NCBI RefSeq assembly: GCF_000429965.1
Contig: NZ_AUCW01000004.1
Coordinates: 291,484-355,483 of the forward strand
DNA from: Desulfogranum mediterraneum DSM 13871
GTDB taxonomy: Bacteria; Desulfobacterota; Desulfobulbia; Desulfobulbales; Desulfobulbaceae
Length of the DNA: 64,000 nucleotides
Reading direction: 5' to 3'
Shown here: positions 55,646 through 64,000 of the stretch, piece by piece
Layout of the letters: every line of letters begins with the position of its first letter
Position numbering within the stretch: the first letter of the stretch is position 1
Position numbers and translations under genes: made by a program
The notes under the pieces: generated by a model
What the model was told of the DNA's origin: nothing
Databases searched by the model: none
The model's input: only the letters and a program-made list of their open reading frames with translations

Positions 55646-56317
55646 GATCTTTTACTCCATGCGGTTTAGGTGGACTGTTATCTTGCCATGTATCCTACTT
55701 TTGAATTTCCAGTTTAGTACTAAAAATGAAGTCTCTACAAAGCCAGCTCCCTGTTTTTCTTACGAATCGATTACTGATCCAGAGCTGACATCCTGGAGTT
55801 CCGCTACTCTCCATACCCCATCCGCAACAGAACAAGGACAAAGTTCACAACTCCTAAACATTTTTCAGACGAGGAAAGCGACGCTAAAAGATAGCCTCAA
55901 ACGGGGCCGAAAAGACTGTTGCAACATAACAAATGGTACAGCCTTCAAAAAATAAACTCAAATTGAAATAAATAAAAAACGATACGCTCTCAGGAGGAGA
56001 GCAGACAGAGTTGTCTTTGTCGGCAGGGTCAGTCCTGGCTCGGACTAAACCAACCTTTTGGATTCATATCAGAAATAACAAAAGCTGGTTTCAATATCAC
56101 TTTATCAGCTACTTAAACAACCAAGGCAGGACCAACGGGCCCCAGGGCCACACCACCACCCCAGGGCAACACCACGGCTCAGCTTTCAGAAAATTTGCCT
56201 TAAAGAGTTAGGAGAGACGCAGGCAGGCTACCTGACCGGTATGCCAAGGGGGTGGCAGAACCAAACTGTACTCTATTCCGCGCTTCAAAGATAACAATGG
56301 AACAGATGAGGCCCTCT
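55646..56317. other. AT-rich non-coding stretch upstream of the chemoreceptor
   Basis: About 670 bases between the divergent end of the MarR gene and the chemoreceptor start. The segment 55690-56110 is much more AT-rich than the genes. Probably the chemoreceptor promoter; no gene was recognised. Confidence 0.45.
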
Positions 56318-56773
56318 TTACAACGTAGGCTTCTGTAACTTCGACAACTTTTCTCGAAGCAGCTGTAGCACCCGAATTGCCGCATCTGCGTCTGCGGCAG
56401 CCAGATCCGGGAATGCGTTCTGAAGAATTTCATATTCAAGCCGCTGCGCGACACCGAACCGAGAGCGGCCCAACTCTGTTACCTGTATGAGTTTGGCGCG
56501 CTTATGTCTGGGATTGTTTTCAAAACGTACATAACCGCTCTCTACCAAGGCGCTCACTGCGACTTGAACAGACTGACGCGAGACCCCCCGCTCGAAAGCC
56601 AGGTCTGAAATCGTCATGGGCCCGCCCAGGAGCAGATGCGAGATATTCTTGCTCTGCGCACTGGTCAAGCCGCTGGATCGGTGCACAGTCTCCTCGACAC
56701 CCTCCAACTCCCTGTACGCTCCCTGTAAAGCCTGGAACAACCTGTGGATCATTTCGCCGTCTGCATATTTCAT
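56318..56773 (-). CDS. MarR-family transcriptional regulator
   Basis: 151 residues. Winged helix from about 35 to 110: SAQSKNISHLLLGGPMTISDLAFERGVSRQSVQVAVSALVESGYVRFENNPRHKRAKLIQVTELG. The N- and C-terminal helices form the dimer interface. A palindrome 49 bases before its start suggests self-control, and control of the divergent molybdoenzyme. The start at 56773 has no strong ribosome site; 56752 is an alternative. Confidence 0.85.
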   Translation of the reverse strand: MKYADGEMIHRLFQALQGAYRELEGVEETVHRSSGLTSAQSKNISHLLLGGPMTISDLAFERGVSRQSVQVAVSALVESGYVRFENNPRHKRAKLIQVTELGRSRFGVAQRLEYEILQNAFPDLAAADADAAIRVLQLLREKLSKLQKPTL

Positions 56774-56821
56774 ATCAGGAACATATCACAAGCAAACGGA
56801 TTTGGCAACCGGCATGTCATA

Positions 56822-56840
56822 TTGTCAACATGATTGACAA
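56822..56840. promoter_or_regulatory. MarR-type operator between marR and the molybdoenzyme
   Basis: TTGTCAA-CATGA-TTGACAA is a perfect inverted repeat of the length and form common for MarR family sites. It lies 49 bases upstream of the MarR start and about 450 bases upstream of the divergent molybdoenzyme. Confidence 0.6.
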
Positions 56841-57291
56841 GTTCCAAAAACAAGGGTAGACCTCTAGCCAAGGAGAGTGCATGAACCCGTTTTCAGATAG
56901 AGTCAGGGCCGCACCAGCCCAATGCCACAAGGATAAAAACAACAGAAGGATGGGGGTAAGCGGGACAGCCAGCGAAGATCGTTGAATAGGCGGCTGGGTG
57001 GAGGGGAGTGTTCCAACCCGGACCAAAATGCCAATCTCGACCTTCACAGCGCGAGGCCATATCCATCGAAGCAGACACCTGGGAAAAACAGCGTCCTCCA
57101 GGCTTAGCCGGAGCAGAGCAGCTGGCGACATCCCTACCCGCGCTCACTCCTACTCCTGACAGACAGAGAGAGGGTGGGGACATCGTTGATCGGGATGAGG
57201 CCGAGTGAGGCTCTGACCACTGCTCAAGCTGAGCTCAAACTGAGCGTGGCATTTCAAAATCACAATGTAGATACTGCAGGGAGGCTATTCA
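56841..57291. other. Leader region of the molybdoenzyme gene, no gene seen
   Basis: About 450 bases with no convincing open frame on either strand. It may hold the promoter and a long 5' leader; no Moco riboswitch core was recognised. Confidence 0.4.
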
Positions 57292-59685
57292 ATGAAGACC
57301 CATGAAAAACCTATCGATTCAAAGGTGGAGACAGTACGCACATACTGCGCCCAATGCTTCAGCAACTGCCCGGTTGTAGCCCATCTCGTCGATGGCGAGT
57401 TCGTTGGAATCAGTGCAGACAAAGAGCACAGATTCCACCGCCCCCTTTGCCCCAAGGGATTTGCCGGGCCGGAATTGGTGTCTAGCAAACAGAGGCTGAG
57501 ATATCCCCTCAAGCGGACAACGCCCAAAGGCGCGGGTGATCCGGGCTGGGAACGGATAAGCTGGAACGAGGCCCTGGATACCGTTGCCCGGCAGATGGCA
57601 CAGATCAAAGAAGAACATGGCGCTGAGGCATTTGTCTTCTCCCAGACCAACGTCTCCTCCCCTGTATGGGAGATAACCTCTTTTGTCCGTCGGCTGGCAA
57701 ATATCTACGGCAGCCCCAACCACATGACCACCACCCATATCTGCAATTGGCATAGGGACAACGGCTCTGCCTTGACCTACGGAAAACCAGGCGATGACTT
57801 TACCGCAGGATGGCCCGACTTTACCCATAGCCACTGCATGCTGATATGGGGACACAACCCGGCAAACACCTTCAATGCATATAATCAACAGATCAACTCA
57901 GCGTTGAAAAGAAAGGCCAAACTCATTGTGGTTGACCCCCGCCGCACAAAAATCGCAGCCAAGGCAGACTCATGGCTCCAGGTCAGACCAGGCTCAGACG
58001 GGGCCCTGGCCCTGGGCATGATTCACCTGATGCTGGAACAGGAGTTGTATGATGCCGATTTTGTCAGCAACTGGACCAACGCACCATTATTGCTTCGAGC
58101 CGATACAGGAGACCTGCTCAGGGTGTCCGCCTTCAACCACTCAGACAATGGCGACAACACCTTTGCGGTCATCTCCCCGAGAACAGGCCGGGTCGAACAC
58201 TATATTCCGGGAAAGAAGCTTGATTTTTCGCCGGAGCTTGAAGGGAGCGTCAAGGTGTCCCTGTTGGATGGAGAGACAGTATGGTGTGAAACCGTCTTCA
58301 GTGCTCTCAAGAAATCGGTGGCACAATATACGCCAGCTTATGTAGAACAAAAAACCACGATACCGGCCGAAGACCTTATCAACACGGTTCGCCTGATCGT
58401 CGAAAACAGCCCTTGCTGCTGGTATTCGTTCAATGGGGTGGAGCAAAACATCAACGCAACCCAAACCAACCGGGCCATATGCCTGTTCTACGCACTGACC
58501 GGGGACTATGACCGTCAGGGAGGCAACCATATCAACTCCTTCCTGCCACCACTGAAATACCCCTTTGGCTTTGAATTTGTAACACCAGAGATGTTCATGA
58601 AAAACATGGCCATTGCCGAACATCCGCTTGGACCTGCCGGAACGATCATGTCGGTTCCTCCGCACTTGATATGCAAGGCAATCGAAAAGGGCGACCCATA
58701 CCCGGTGAAAGGGTTGATGGTCTTCGGTGCGAACACGGTATCGGCAAACCCTGACAGTAAAAGGACGTCGGCAGCTTTGAAGCAGCTCGACTTTCATGTC
58801 CATATCGACCATTTTCTGAACCCTACGGCGGAATTGGCAGACATAGTATTGCCCTCGGCCAGTTTCTGGGAGACGGGAAGAATTGGTGCTCCCTTGGCAT
58901 TTCAGAAAAACAAATGGGTGATACAGTGGCGCGAACCTGTTGCTGCCCCACGCGGGGAAAGCAGAGATGAACTCTGGATTATTTTTGAAATAGCCAAACG
59001 ACTCGGCTTCTCCGATACCTTCTGGCACGGAAGCCTTGAAGCGGCCTTTGAGGAGATGCTGATCGATGTGGAGATATCCCTCGATACCCTCAAAGAAAAA
59101 GAGGGCGGCGTGTTTATCCAGGGACCGGTCGCCTATCAGAAGTACCGGGAAAACGGCTTCAGCAGCAGTACCGGCCGAGTTGAGTTGTTTTCACAGCCGC
59201 TCAAAGACATTGGCCAGGCCCCTCTGCCCGAGTGGAACGATCCGATCACGGCCTTTAGCGATGCGGGCATCAGCAGCGAAGAGTTCCCCTTTCTCTTGAT
59301 CACTGCAAAACTGCGCGAGTTCTGCCAATCGCAACACCGGGCCCTGCCTTTTTTAAGAAAAAAACACCCCCAGCCCTTTCTGGAGATCAATCATGACAAG
59401 GCAGAATCTCTCGGAATTGGCGTAGGAGACACGGTCTCGTTATCAACAGTACACGGAGAAATCCTCCTGCAAGCTCGGCTGAGCCGGAGTATTGCCGCGG
59501 ACGTCGTCTGCACCCAACATGGCTGGTGGCAGGCCTGCCCTGAGCTTGGTCACTCCGGAGCTGATGTCTACTCTGCCAGAGGTGCAAATGTTAACCTGCT
59601 CTTTGACACCGATTTTACCGACAAGGTAAGTGGTTCTGTACACATGCGGGGCTTCCCCTGCAAGGTGCGGAAAAGTGAAGGATAG
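57292..59685 (+). CDS. Molybdopterin oxidoreductase, DMSO-reductase family, Cys-ligated
   Basis: 797 residues. An N-terminal [4Fe-4S] motif (C19-x2-C22-x3-C26-x26-C53) is followed by the Mo/W-bis-MGD core. THICNWHRDN puts a cysteine (C151) at the metal-ligand position. DPRRTKIAAKADSWLQVRPGSDGALALGM and the later TAELADIVLPSASFWE bind the cofactor. Overall it is like the acetylene-hydratase/thiosulfate-reductase-like clade, but the Asp next to the second cluster Cys of acetylene hydratase is Phe here. No Tat signal, no FeS or membrane subunit beside it, so it is a lone cytoplasmic enzyme. GGGAGG precedes the ATG. Confidence 0.85.
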   Translation: MKTHEKPIDSKVETVRTYCAQCFSNCPVVAHLVDGEFVGISADKEHRFHRPLCPKGFAGPELVSSKQRLRYPLKRTTPKGAGDPGWERISWNEALDTVARQMAQIKEEHGAEAFVFSQTNVSSPVWEITSFVRRLANIYGSPNHMTTTHICNWHRDNGSALTYGKPGDDFTAGWPDFTHSHCMLIWGHNPANTFNAYNQQINSALKRKAKLIVVDPRRTKIAAKADSWLQVRPGSDGALALGMIHLMLEQELYDADFVSNWTNAPLLLRADTGDLLRVSAFNHSDNGDNTFAVISPRTGRVEHYIPGKKLDFSPELEGSVKVSLLDGETVWCETVFSALKKSVAQYTPAYVEQKTTIPAEDLINTVRLIVENSPCCWYSFNGVEQNINATQTNRAICLFYALTGDYDRQGGNHINSFLPPLKYPFGFEFVTPEMFMKNMAIAEHPLGPAGTIMSVPPHLICKAIEKGDPYPVKGLMVFGANTVSANPDSKRTSAALKQLDFHVHIDHFLNPTAELADIVLPSASFWETGRIGAPLAFQKNKWVIQWREPVAAPRGESRDELWIIFEIAKRLGFSDTFWHGSLEAAFEEMLIDVEISLDTLKEKEGGVFIQGPVAYQKYRENGFSSSTGRVELFSQPLKDIGQAPLPEWNDPITAFSDAGISSEEFPFLLITAKLREFCQSQHRALPFLRKKHPQPFLEINHDKAESLGIGVGDTVSLSTVHGEILLQARLSRSIAADVVCTQHGWWQACPELGHSGADVYSARGANVNLLFDTDFTDKVSGSVHMRGFPCKVRKSEG

Positions 59686-59985
59686 CGCAAGGACCGGAAC
59701 CGGATCCTACCTTATTATCCGGCGGCGAGACACCCGGCCTCAGCTGTTTTGATACCTGCTGCCTACAGAGAGACAATACCTCTCTTCAACAGCCACAACT
59801 CCCTAAGGCCCTGCTCGGCAACTCCGACGAGAGGGCCTCAGGGGCCATGTATCAGCGAACAGGCCACGGTTCCATCGCACCCGATCCAAAAACGTGGTTT
59901 TCACCAAGGAGCTACCAACAGAGCGGTTCGCCCCTTCACCATTTTTCTAAGCAGCCCTTGACTACGTTCAAACCACGGTTGTTTG

Positions 59986-60076
59986 AAACAGCAGCCACAT
60001 TACAGTCACCCCGCTTGAATGGTGTCCGATTGCCGTCAGAAGGGTATCCAAGGAGCCCCCCTCGATCCCCGATCAG
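59986..60076 (+). repeat. Repeat S, copy 1
   Basis: About 90 bases that align with 61515-61610. Over the first 67 aligned positions I count about 55 matches, including ATGGTGTCC, GATTGC, GTCAGAA and GTATCCA; most differences are transitions. Same orientation. It lies upstream of the PEP-CTERM gene. Confidence 0.65.
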
Positions 60077-60264
60077 GGGGTGGGTGGCATTACGCCGGAC
60101 AAGCTGACAAAGGTTGCAGAAAAATTTGCTGTCCCTATTTACAGAAAAACGAAACAGGCTCTATGCTGCCGGAATATTACACATTACCTACAAGGACCAT
60201 TGCCAGAGGTTGATTGTCGCTCGCCGGCTTAAAACAGCTTAGTTCAGACTTGAGGGGACTCTAA

Positions 60265-60370
60265 GAAATTCTATTTTCGATCAAGATCAAGACACGGGAC
60301 AAATTCACAAGGGATATCTCCTCGATATTTCTGAACATTTGCTCATCACAAAACAGCAATTGGAAGAAAA
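60265..60370 (+). repeat. Dispersed repeat family R, copy 4 (most diverged)
   Basis: Matches copy 2 at GATCAAG, AAATT, GATATT and the right end AATTGGAAGAAAA (60358-60370). The spacing from GATC to the end motif is three bases shorter (79 versus 82 in copy 3). It lies about 225 bases upstream of the PEP-CTERM start. Confidence 0.45.
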
Positions 60371-60460
60371 CACATTCTTTCCTCTCACCCCCAACTGTGC
60401 CTCACGCAATTTATTTCGGAAAGTTGTATTTACTTTCCGAGAATATGGAATAAGGAAACC

Positions 60461-60477
60461 TGGCACCATGAGCGCAG
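60461..60477 (+). promoter_or_regulatory. Weak sigma-54-like promoter candidate
   Basis: TGGCACCATGAGCGCA has a perfect -24 half (TGGCAC) and a GC at the -12 spacing, but the -12 half is poor. It lies about 120 bases before the PEP-CTERM gene. Low certainty. Confidence 0.2.
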
Positions 60478-60595
60478 CTGCCTTTATCGAAACACCCCCT
60501 AGAGTTGAGAATGAGAACCACCAACAACTCTACTGGAACAGAGCTTGCAAAACATCTTTAACTGCTCGTTAACTCCAACAGATAAAGGTGGAACA

Positions 60596-61108
60596 ATGAA
60601 AAAGAAACTTTTAGCGGGATTGGCAACGGGATTGTTATTTTTGGGAATCAGCGGGATGGCAAATGCTACCCTTCTCCAGATAACTGCAGATTCCTTTGCA
60701 AGCGGCGAACTAGGGTGGTTTGTTGTCGACGACACGATCTTCGGCACAGAGACGAGCCTGGTTGCCTCGCAGTACCATGATTACAGTTGGCTTGATCCGA
60801 TCGGAGGGGTTTCAATCACCCCTGCAGATGTGCCGAGTGATACCGGGGTGACTCATTTTAGCTTTACTGGTGGCGAATGGACCGTAACCGGTGGTGGAGG
60901 GGATTCCCTTACAACCTCTTCTGGCGATGCCCTGTGGATTGCCGGCAGCTCGTATGTGTTGTTCATAGGCGGGAGCGACTACGACGACGTTAGCTGGAGC
61001 ACCAGCGAATACATCGCCGACAGCCCGGTCCCGGAACCCAACACCATTCTTCTCCTGGGAACGGGCCTTGCCGGCCTGGCCGCTGCAGGACGAAGACGCA
61101 GAAAATAA
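60596..61108 (+). CDS. PEP-CTERM sorted exported protein
   Basis: 170 residues. Signal peptide MKKKLLAGLATGLLFLGISGMANA, a Gly/Ser/Asp-rich beta-type body without cysteine, and a C-terminal sorting signal: VPEPNTILLLGTGLAGLAAAG with basic tail RRRRK. Exosortase (EpsH/XrtA type) cuts at such signals and moves the protein to the outside, often with exopolysaccharide. The exosortase gene is not in the window. AGGTGG lies five bases before the ATG. A clear terminator follows. Confidence 0.9.
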   Translation: MKKKLLAGLATGLLFLGISGMANATLLQITADSFASGELGWFVVDDTIFGTETSLVASQYHDYSWLDPIGGVSITPADVPSDTGVTHFSFTGGEWTVTGGGGDSLTTSSGDALWIAGSSYVLFIGGSDYDDVSWSTSEYIADSPVPEPNTILLLGTGLAGLAAAGRRRRK

Positions 61109-61141
61109 GTATAAATGTTAATTTTAATAATCTTTTTTCAC

Positions 61142-61173
61142 AGACCGCTCTCTTAACAGAAGGCGGTCTTTTT
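61142..61173 (+). terminator. Intrinsic terminator of the PEP-CTERM gene
   Basis: AGACCGC and GCGGTCT, perfect 7-bp stem, loop of 14, followed by a T-run (TCTTTTTC), 34 bases after the stop. Confidence 0.85.
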
Positions 61174-61784
61174 CTTTGAGGGGATAGAGTTTCGCTTCCG
61201 CTCCTACGCTGCCACTCTTTGAGCTCTCATCTTAGCTTCGACAACAAATTCGTGTTATTAAGGGGAGGGGCAATCCACTGTCTCTGCCCAGCGATACCCC
61301 TTATCAAAACAGAGCCCCAAAATACAGCCTGCTCACCTGATGCCGAGCAGGTGATTTGCCCCATAGAAGCTTCCCGCCGAGAGCAGAAAGAGCCGCACCC
61401 TCCTCCCCCCAATCTCCGGCAGGCAGATCCTGCCCTTCACCTTTTTCCGGATCTGGGGTCCTTGAATTTACCTTCTGCCGATGGTAAGTCTTTAGCTCGT
61501 TGATTTAAAAGTAAAAACAACAACCACATTGTAGTCATCCCGCCTGGATGGTGTCCTGATTGCAGTCAGAACAGTATCCAGGGCACAGGGGAGCTCGATC
61601 CCCCGCTCAGAAAGTGGCTGGCCGTACAGCAGACAGGGGGAACAGGCTATCAGGGCTTAACGGCGAACAATCTCGGTACGGTTTTCCCGTTTTTTTTATA
61701 TCTCCGGAATATTAAGCCGCTACACCATGGGATAGGGTGAGAACACACACCCAGCAAGAAGAAAAGCAAACAGGAGCAGCCGCA
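61174..61784. other. Non-coding stretch after the PEP-CTERM terminator
   Basis: About 600 bases. Apart from repeat S copy 2 I see no gene; frames on both strands look random. Confidence 0.45.
61515..61610 (+). repeat. Repeat S, copy 2
   Basis: Second copy of the about 90-base repeat at 59986, same orientation, downstream of the PEP-CTERM gene and its terminator. No open frame inside. Confidence 0.65.
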
Positions 61785-61985
61785 ATGAACAACATCCATG
61801 AAAAGGATTGGGCAGAGGAGAGCTGGTGCGGTCATACCGGCATGGACAGCTCTTCCGACTACTGTGTTGAAGACGAGCAGACCGGAGCAGCACTGACAGA
61901 CCAAGCCAAAGATGTTCCGGATCACGACAAGACCAGCAGCCAGGAAGAGTCTTGCCAGGTACAGCAAAAGCTCTCGCCACCCTGA
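61785..61985 (+). CDS. Possible small acidic Cys-containing protein
   Basis: 66 residues, rich in Asp, Glu, Gln and Ser with three cysteines (near 15, 27, 57). AGGAG lies eight bases before the ATG at 61785. No family recognised. An antisense hydrophobic frame covers the same bases, so only one can be real; the ribosome site favours this one. Weakly supported. Confidence 0.3.
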   Translation: MNNIHEKDWAEESWCGHTGMDSSSDYCVEDEQTGAALTDQAKDVPDHDKTSSQEESCQVQQKLSPP

Positions 61986-62209
61986 CACCAGGCCCCAGGC
62001 GTCCCCGCCAAAGGCGGTGTGACAGATGGTGGCGAAGAGGTGGCGGGAAGTAGCAGGAAGTAGCGGGAAACAGCTTGTGCCGGGCGAAGGGAGATGGAGA
62101 GCTCTCCACAGAACACCCTGGGCATGCTCGCCCTCCATGGCAAAAGGAATATTTGATGTCGGCATGCTTTTCAAATGCCTGCCACACCTTCCACTTATAG
62201 GAGTTGATA

Positions 62210-63529
62210 ATGAGTATTGGAGTTATGACGAGACATTCCGCAAAGAGCTTTGTCGTCTGGGTAGGACTCTGCCTGTTTTTCAACTCCCTCTTTTTTCCCG
62301 GTGCCATCGGGGCAAGAACCGGGGAAGCTGAGACAACGCGGTTGAAGGTCGTTTTTGACAACCCAACCTATGATTTTGAGCTCCAAAGGACACTGGGTGT
62401 CACCTTGTCCGGTGGAGCAGATATCAACGAGTGCCTGGCCACGGCTCGGAAGATACGACCTGGTGATGACGAATCCTGGTATACGCATTGGCGTGCCCTT
62501 GCAGACCGCATCTATCAACAGGCCGAGATCGCCCTAGGTTCGGGCCACAGGGTAAGCGCCAGAGAGAATTTCCAAAGGGCCTGTAACTACTACCGGACCA
62601 GCGAATTCTTTCTCCATGGAAATCGTGAAGACCCACGAATAGTGGAAACCTGGCGCTTGAGCCGCGATGCCTTTCGCAGGGCGGCACCACTCATGCCCCA
62701 TCCGGTGGAAGTCGTCGCAATACCCTATGAAAACACAACACTGCCCGGTTATTTTTTACAGCCGGACGCGTCCTTAAAGCCGCGGAAGACCGTAATCATC
62801 CAGACCGGATTTGACGGCACTGCAGAAGAACTCTACTTCACCAGGGCTGTTTTTGCACTGGCACGGGGGTATAATGCCTTGCTCTTTGAAGGGCCCGGCC
62901 AGGGCGGCGCCCTACGTGAGCAGCAGCTCTACTTTCGACCGGACTGGGAACATGTCGTTACCCCGGTGGTCAACTATCTGCTCACCCGAAAGGAGGTGGA
63001 CCAACAGAGAATTGCCCTCATGGGTATCAGTATGGGCGGCTATCTTGCCCCCAGGGCCGCTGCCTTTGAGCACCGGCTTGCAGCCCTGGTAGCCAATCCG
63101 GGATCCGATGACCTTTATGTCCAGGACCGATCTCTATTGTCCGAACTGGAGCACAGTCCGGAACAGAGCAACCTCTACCTCAAACAGGCCATGGCCAAAG
63201 ATCTTGGTTTTCGCTGGTTTATTGAAAACGGGATGTTCTCCACCAACACCAGATCGCCTGCGGATTTCCTGCTGCACTGGTCCCAATACAGAATGAGAGA
63301 GGAGATCAGCCAGATCAGGACCAACACCCTCTGTGTGGGAAGCAGAAGGGATCATTTCATGGGGTATGAACGTTTCAGACGCTTCTACGATCGCCTCCAA
63401 TCTCCAAAGACCTTTTTGCTTTTTAGCGCAAAAGAGGCTGCGGAAGCACATTGTCAGATGGGGGCCTTGGCTGTCTCGGCCAATCATATCTATGACTGGC
63501 TGGATCAGGCGCTGGAAAAGATACCCTGA
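62210..63529 (+). CDS. Exported alpha/beta-hydrolase (DHPON hydrolase/FrsA-like)
   Basis: 439 residues. A hydrophobic N-terminus (about 13-36) acts as signal or anchor. A helical cap domain runs to about 165. Then the hydrolase core: VIIQTGFDGTAEELYF (oxyanion region), nucleophile Ser274 in GISMGGY, Asp381 in SRRDHF and His414 in AEAHCQMGA, as in 2,6-dihydroxypseudooxynicotine hydrolase and fungal relatives that cut C-C or ester bonds. The ATG at 62210 has ATAGGAG six bases upstream and is preferred over the TTG at 62204. Probably periplasmic. Confidence 0.8.
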   Translation: MSIGVMTRHSAKSFVVWVGLCLFFNSLFFPGAIGARTGEAETTRLKVVFDNPTYDFELQRTLGVTLSGGADINECLATARKIRPGDDESWYTHWRALADRIYQQAEIALGSGHRVSARENFQRACNYYRTSEFFLHGNREDPRIVETWRLSRDAFRRAAPLMPHPVEVVAIPYENTTLPGYFLQPDASLKPRKTVIIQTGFDGTAEELYFTRAVFALARGYNALLFEGPGQGGALREQQLYFRPDWEHVVTPVVNYLLTRKEVDQQRIALMGISMGGYLAPRAAAFEHRLAALVANPGSDDLYVQDRSLLSELEHSPEQSNLYLKQAMAKDLGFRWFIENGMFSTNTRSPADFLLHWSQYRMREEISQIRTNTLCVGSRRDHFMGYERFRRFYDRLQSPKTFLLFSAKEAAEAHCQMGALAVSANHIYDWLDQALEKIP

Positions 63530-63661
63530 AGTCCTCCAGGGACACCATGCTTTTCCAACAACCTAACAGGGCGATTGAACGGTTTTTTTTTCGGCTATAT
63601 TCGAATCTCCCAACGAGGTAATTCCCGCCACAGCCGGTGGCCCCATGTTTTGACAGCACAT

Positions 63662-64000
63662 TTATAGTGTCCGGAAACCTGGCGGAATTTGCCCAGGAAT
63701 ATCCAGGTCCCCGACGGTCAGGAAAATCATGTCTGAGAAGGCCTCCAGATTCCGAAATCCACTGGCCCTGTTTTTGACGATTTTGATGATTCTGTTGAGC
63801 CCCTCGGCGATGGCATTAGTGAGGCCAAGCTCTACGAATGGTGTCAGCCGCTGCTCGTGCTTTTTGACTGTTTTAACAAACTTCTTGATAGGCTCCAGGC
63901 GGCTCCTGTTTGCCGTCTTGCACCAGTTGCCGAGGAATTCCTTGGCAGCTGCTTGATCTTTGAGATCCCAGAACTGTTCGAATTCATCGCTGAGCACCCA
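63662..64000 (-). mobile_element. ISL3-family transposase, C-terminal part (runs off window)
   Basis: The last ~112 codons of a transposase whose start lies beyond the right edge. FWDLKDQAAAKEFLGNWC, SRLEPIKKFVKTVKKHEQRL and AIAEGLNRIIKIVKNRASGFRNLEAFSDMIFL are the ISL3 DDE end with the terminal catalytic Glu. The frame stays open to base 64000. The IS end at the left was not resolved. Whether the element is intact cannot be judged here. Confidence 0.88.

Larger units (their letters stand above)
59686..60595. other. Long non-coding region upstream of the PEP-CTERM gene
   Basis: About 910 bases holding repeat S copy 1, repeat R copy 4 and a small inverted repeat at 59806-59838 (AGGCCCT and AGGGCCT). 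Frames here look random. The AT-rich 3' part probably has the promoter. Confidence 0.5.

Noticed and set aside
57292..59685. Acetylene hydratase
   Set aside because: The Asp next to the second cluster cysteine, important in acetylene hydratase, is Phe here; only family-level similarity is claimed.
61650..62361. Hydrophobic minus-strand frames of 174 and 213 codons
   Set aside because: No ribosome site, high Cys and Ser content; they look like the complement of polar coding and spacer sequence.
1..64000. CRISPR arrays, phage modules, rRNA/tRNA genes
   Set aside because: No regularly spaced short repeats, phage structural genes or RNA gene cores were seen by reading the window.

Overview
The window looks like a chromosomal segment of a GC-rich Gram-negative anaerobe, most likely a Desulfobulbaceae-type member of the Desulfobacterota. 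This is inferred from family content: a selenocysteine elongation factor (SelB), split PntAA/PntAB/PntB transhydrogenase, LpxI-type lipid A synthesis, a fused HisH-HisF protein, paired ADP-forming acyl-CoA synthetases, a PEP-CTERM protein and a DMSO-reductase-family molybdoenzyme. I found no rRNA, tRNA, CRISPR array or replication origin.

Layout. 1-5.4 kb: the start of Lon behind an Hsp20 gene, an unexplained 0.9-kb stretch, an Mrp/NBP35 ATPase, a metallo-beta-lactamase hydrolase and selB. 5.4-12 kb: a minus-strand run of a rhodanese/ferritin-like fusion, two domain-permuted acyl-CoA synthetases and a small esterase. 12-20.5 kb: a DUF4405-like membrane protein, tilS, pntAA-pntAB-pntB, mpl with a small overlapping gene, and a secreted protein. 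20.5-25 kb: two unrelated phosphate uptake systems, PiT with its DUF47 partner and a Na/Pi cotransporter. 25-30 kb: der-amgK-murU, and fused hisHF in the opposite direction. 30-36 kb: PilZ, UspA and an atypical kinase, facing the fabZ/lpxA/lpxD/lpxI lipid A block. 36-44 kb: a NamZ-like muramidase, an EamA exporter, a DUF2332 protein and an iron(III) ABC importer (fbpABC). 44-48.7 kb: a His-rich metal transporter with a MarR gene, then a GntR regulator, phosphonatase (phnX) and a lactonase-like hydrolase. 49.6-55.6 kb: an exported phosphatidylserine-decarboxylase-like protein, an RDD protein, a methyltransferase and a chemoreceptor. 55.6-64 kb is looser and more AT-rich between genes: a MarR regulator divergent from a solitary molybdoenzyme, a PEP-CTERM protein between two repeats, an exported alpha/beta hydrolase and the end of an ISL3-type transposase.

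Themes. AmgK, MurU, Mpl and a NamZ-like enzyme form a fairly complete peptidoglycan-recycling set. FabZ, LpxA, LpxD and LpxI cover early lipid A synthesis. Two loci carry regulator/operator pairs readable from sequence: a HutC-type palindrome before phnX and a MarR-type palindrome between the MarR gene and the molybdoenzyme. The most unusual non-coding signal is a roughly 110-bp dispersed repeat with four diverged copies, all intergenic and all in the same orientation. Three of them have identical spacing between conserved ends. A second repeat of about 90 bp brackets the PEP-CTERM gene.
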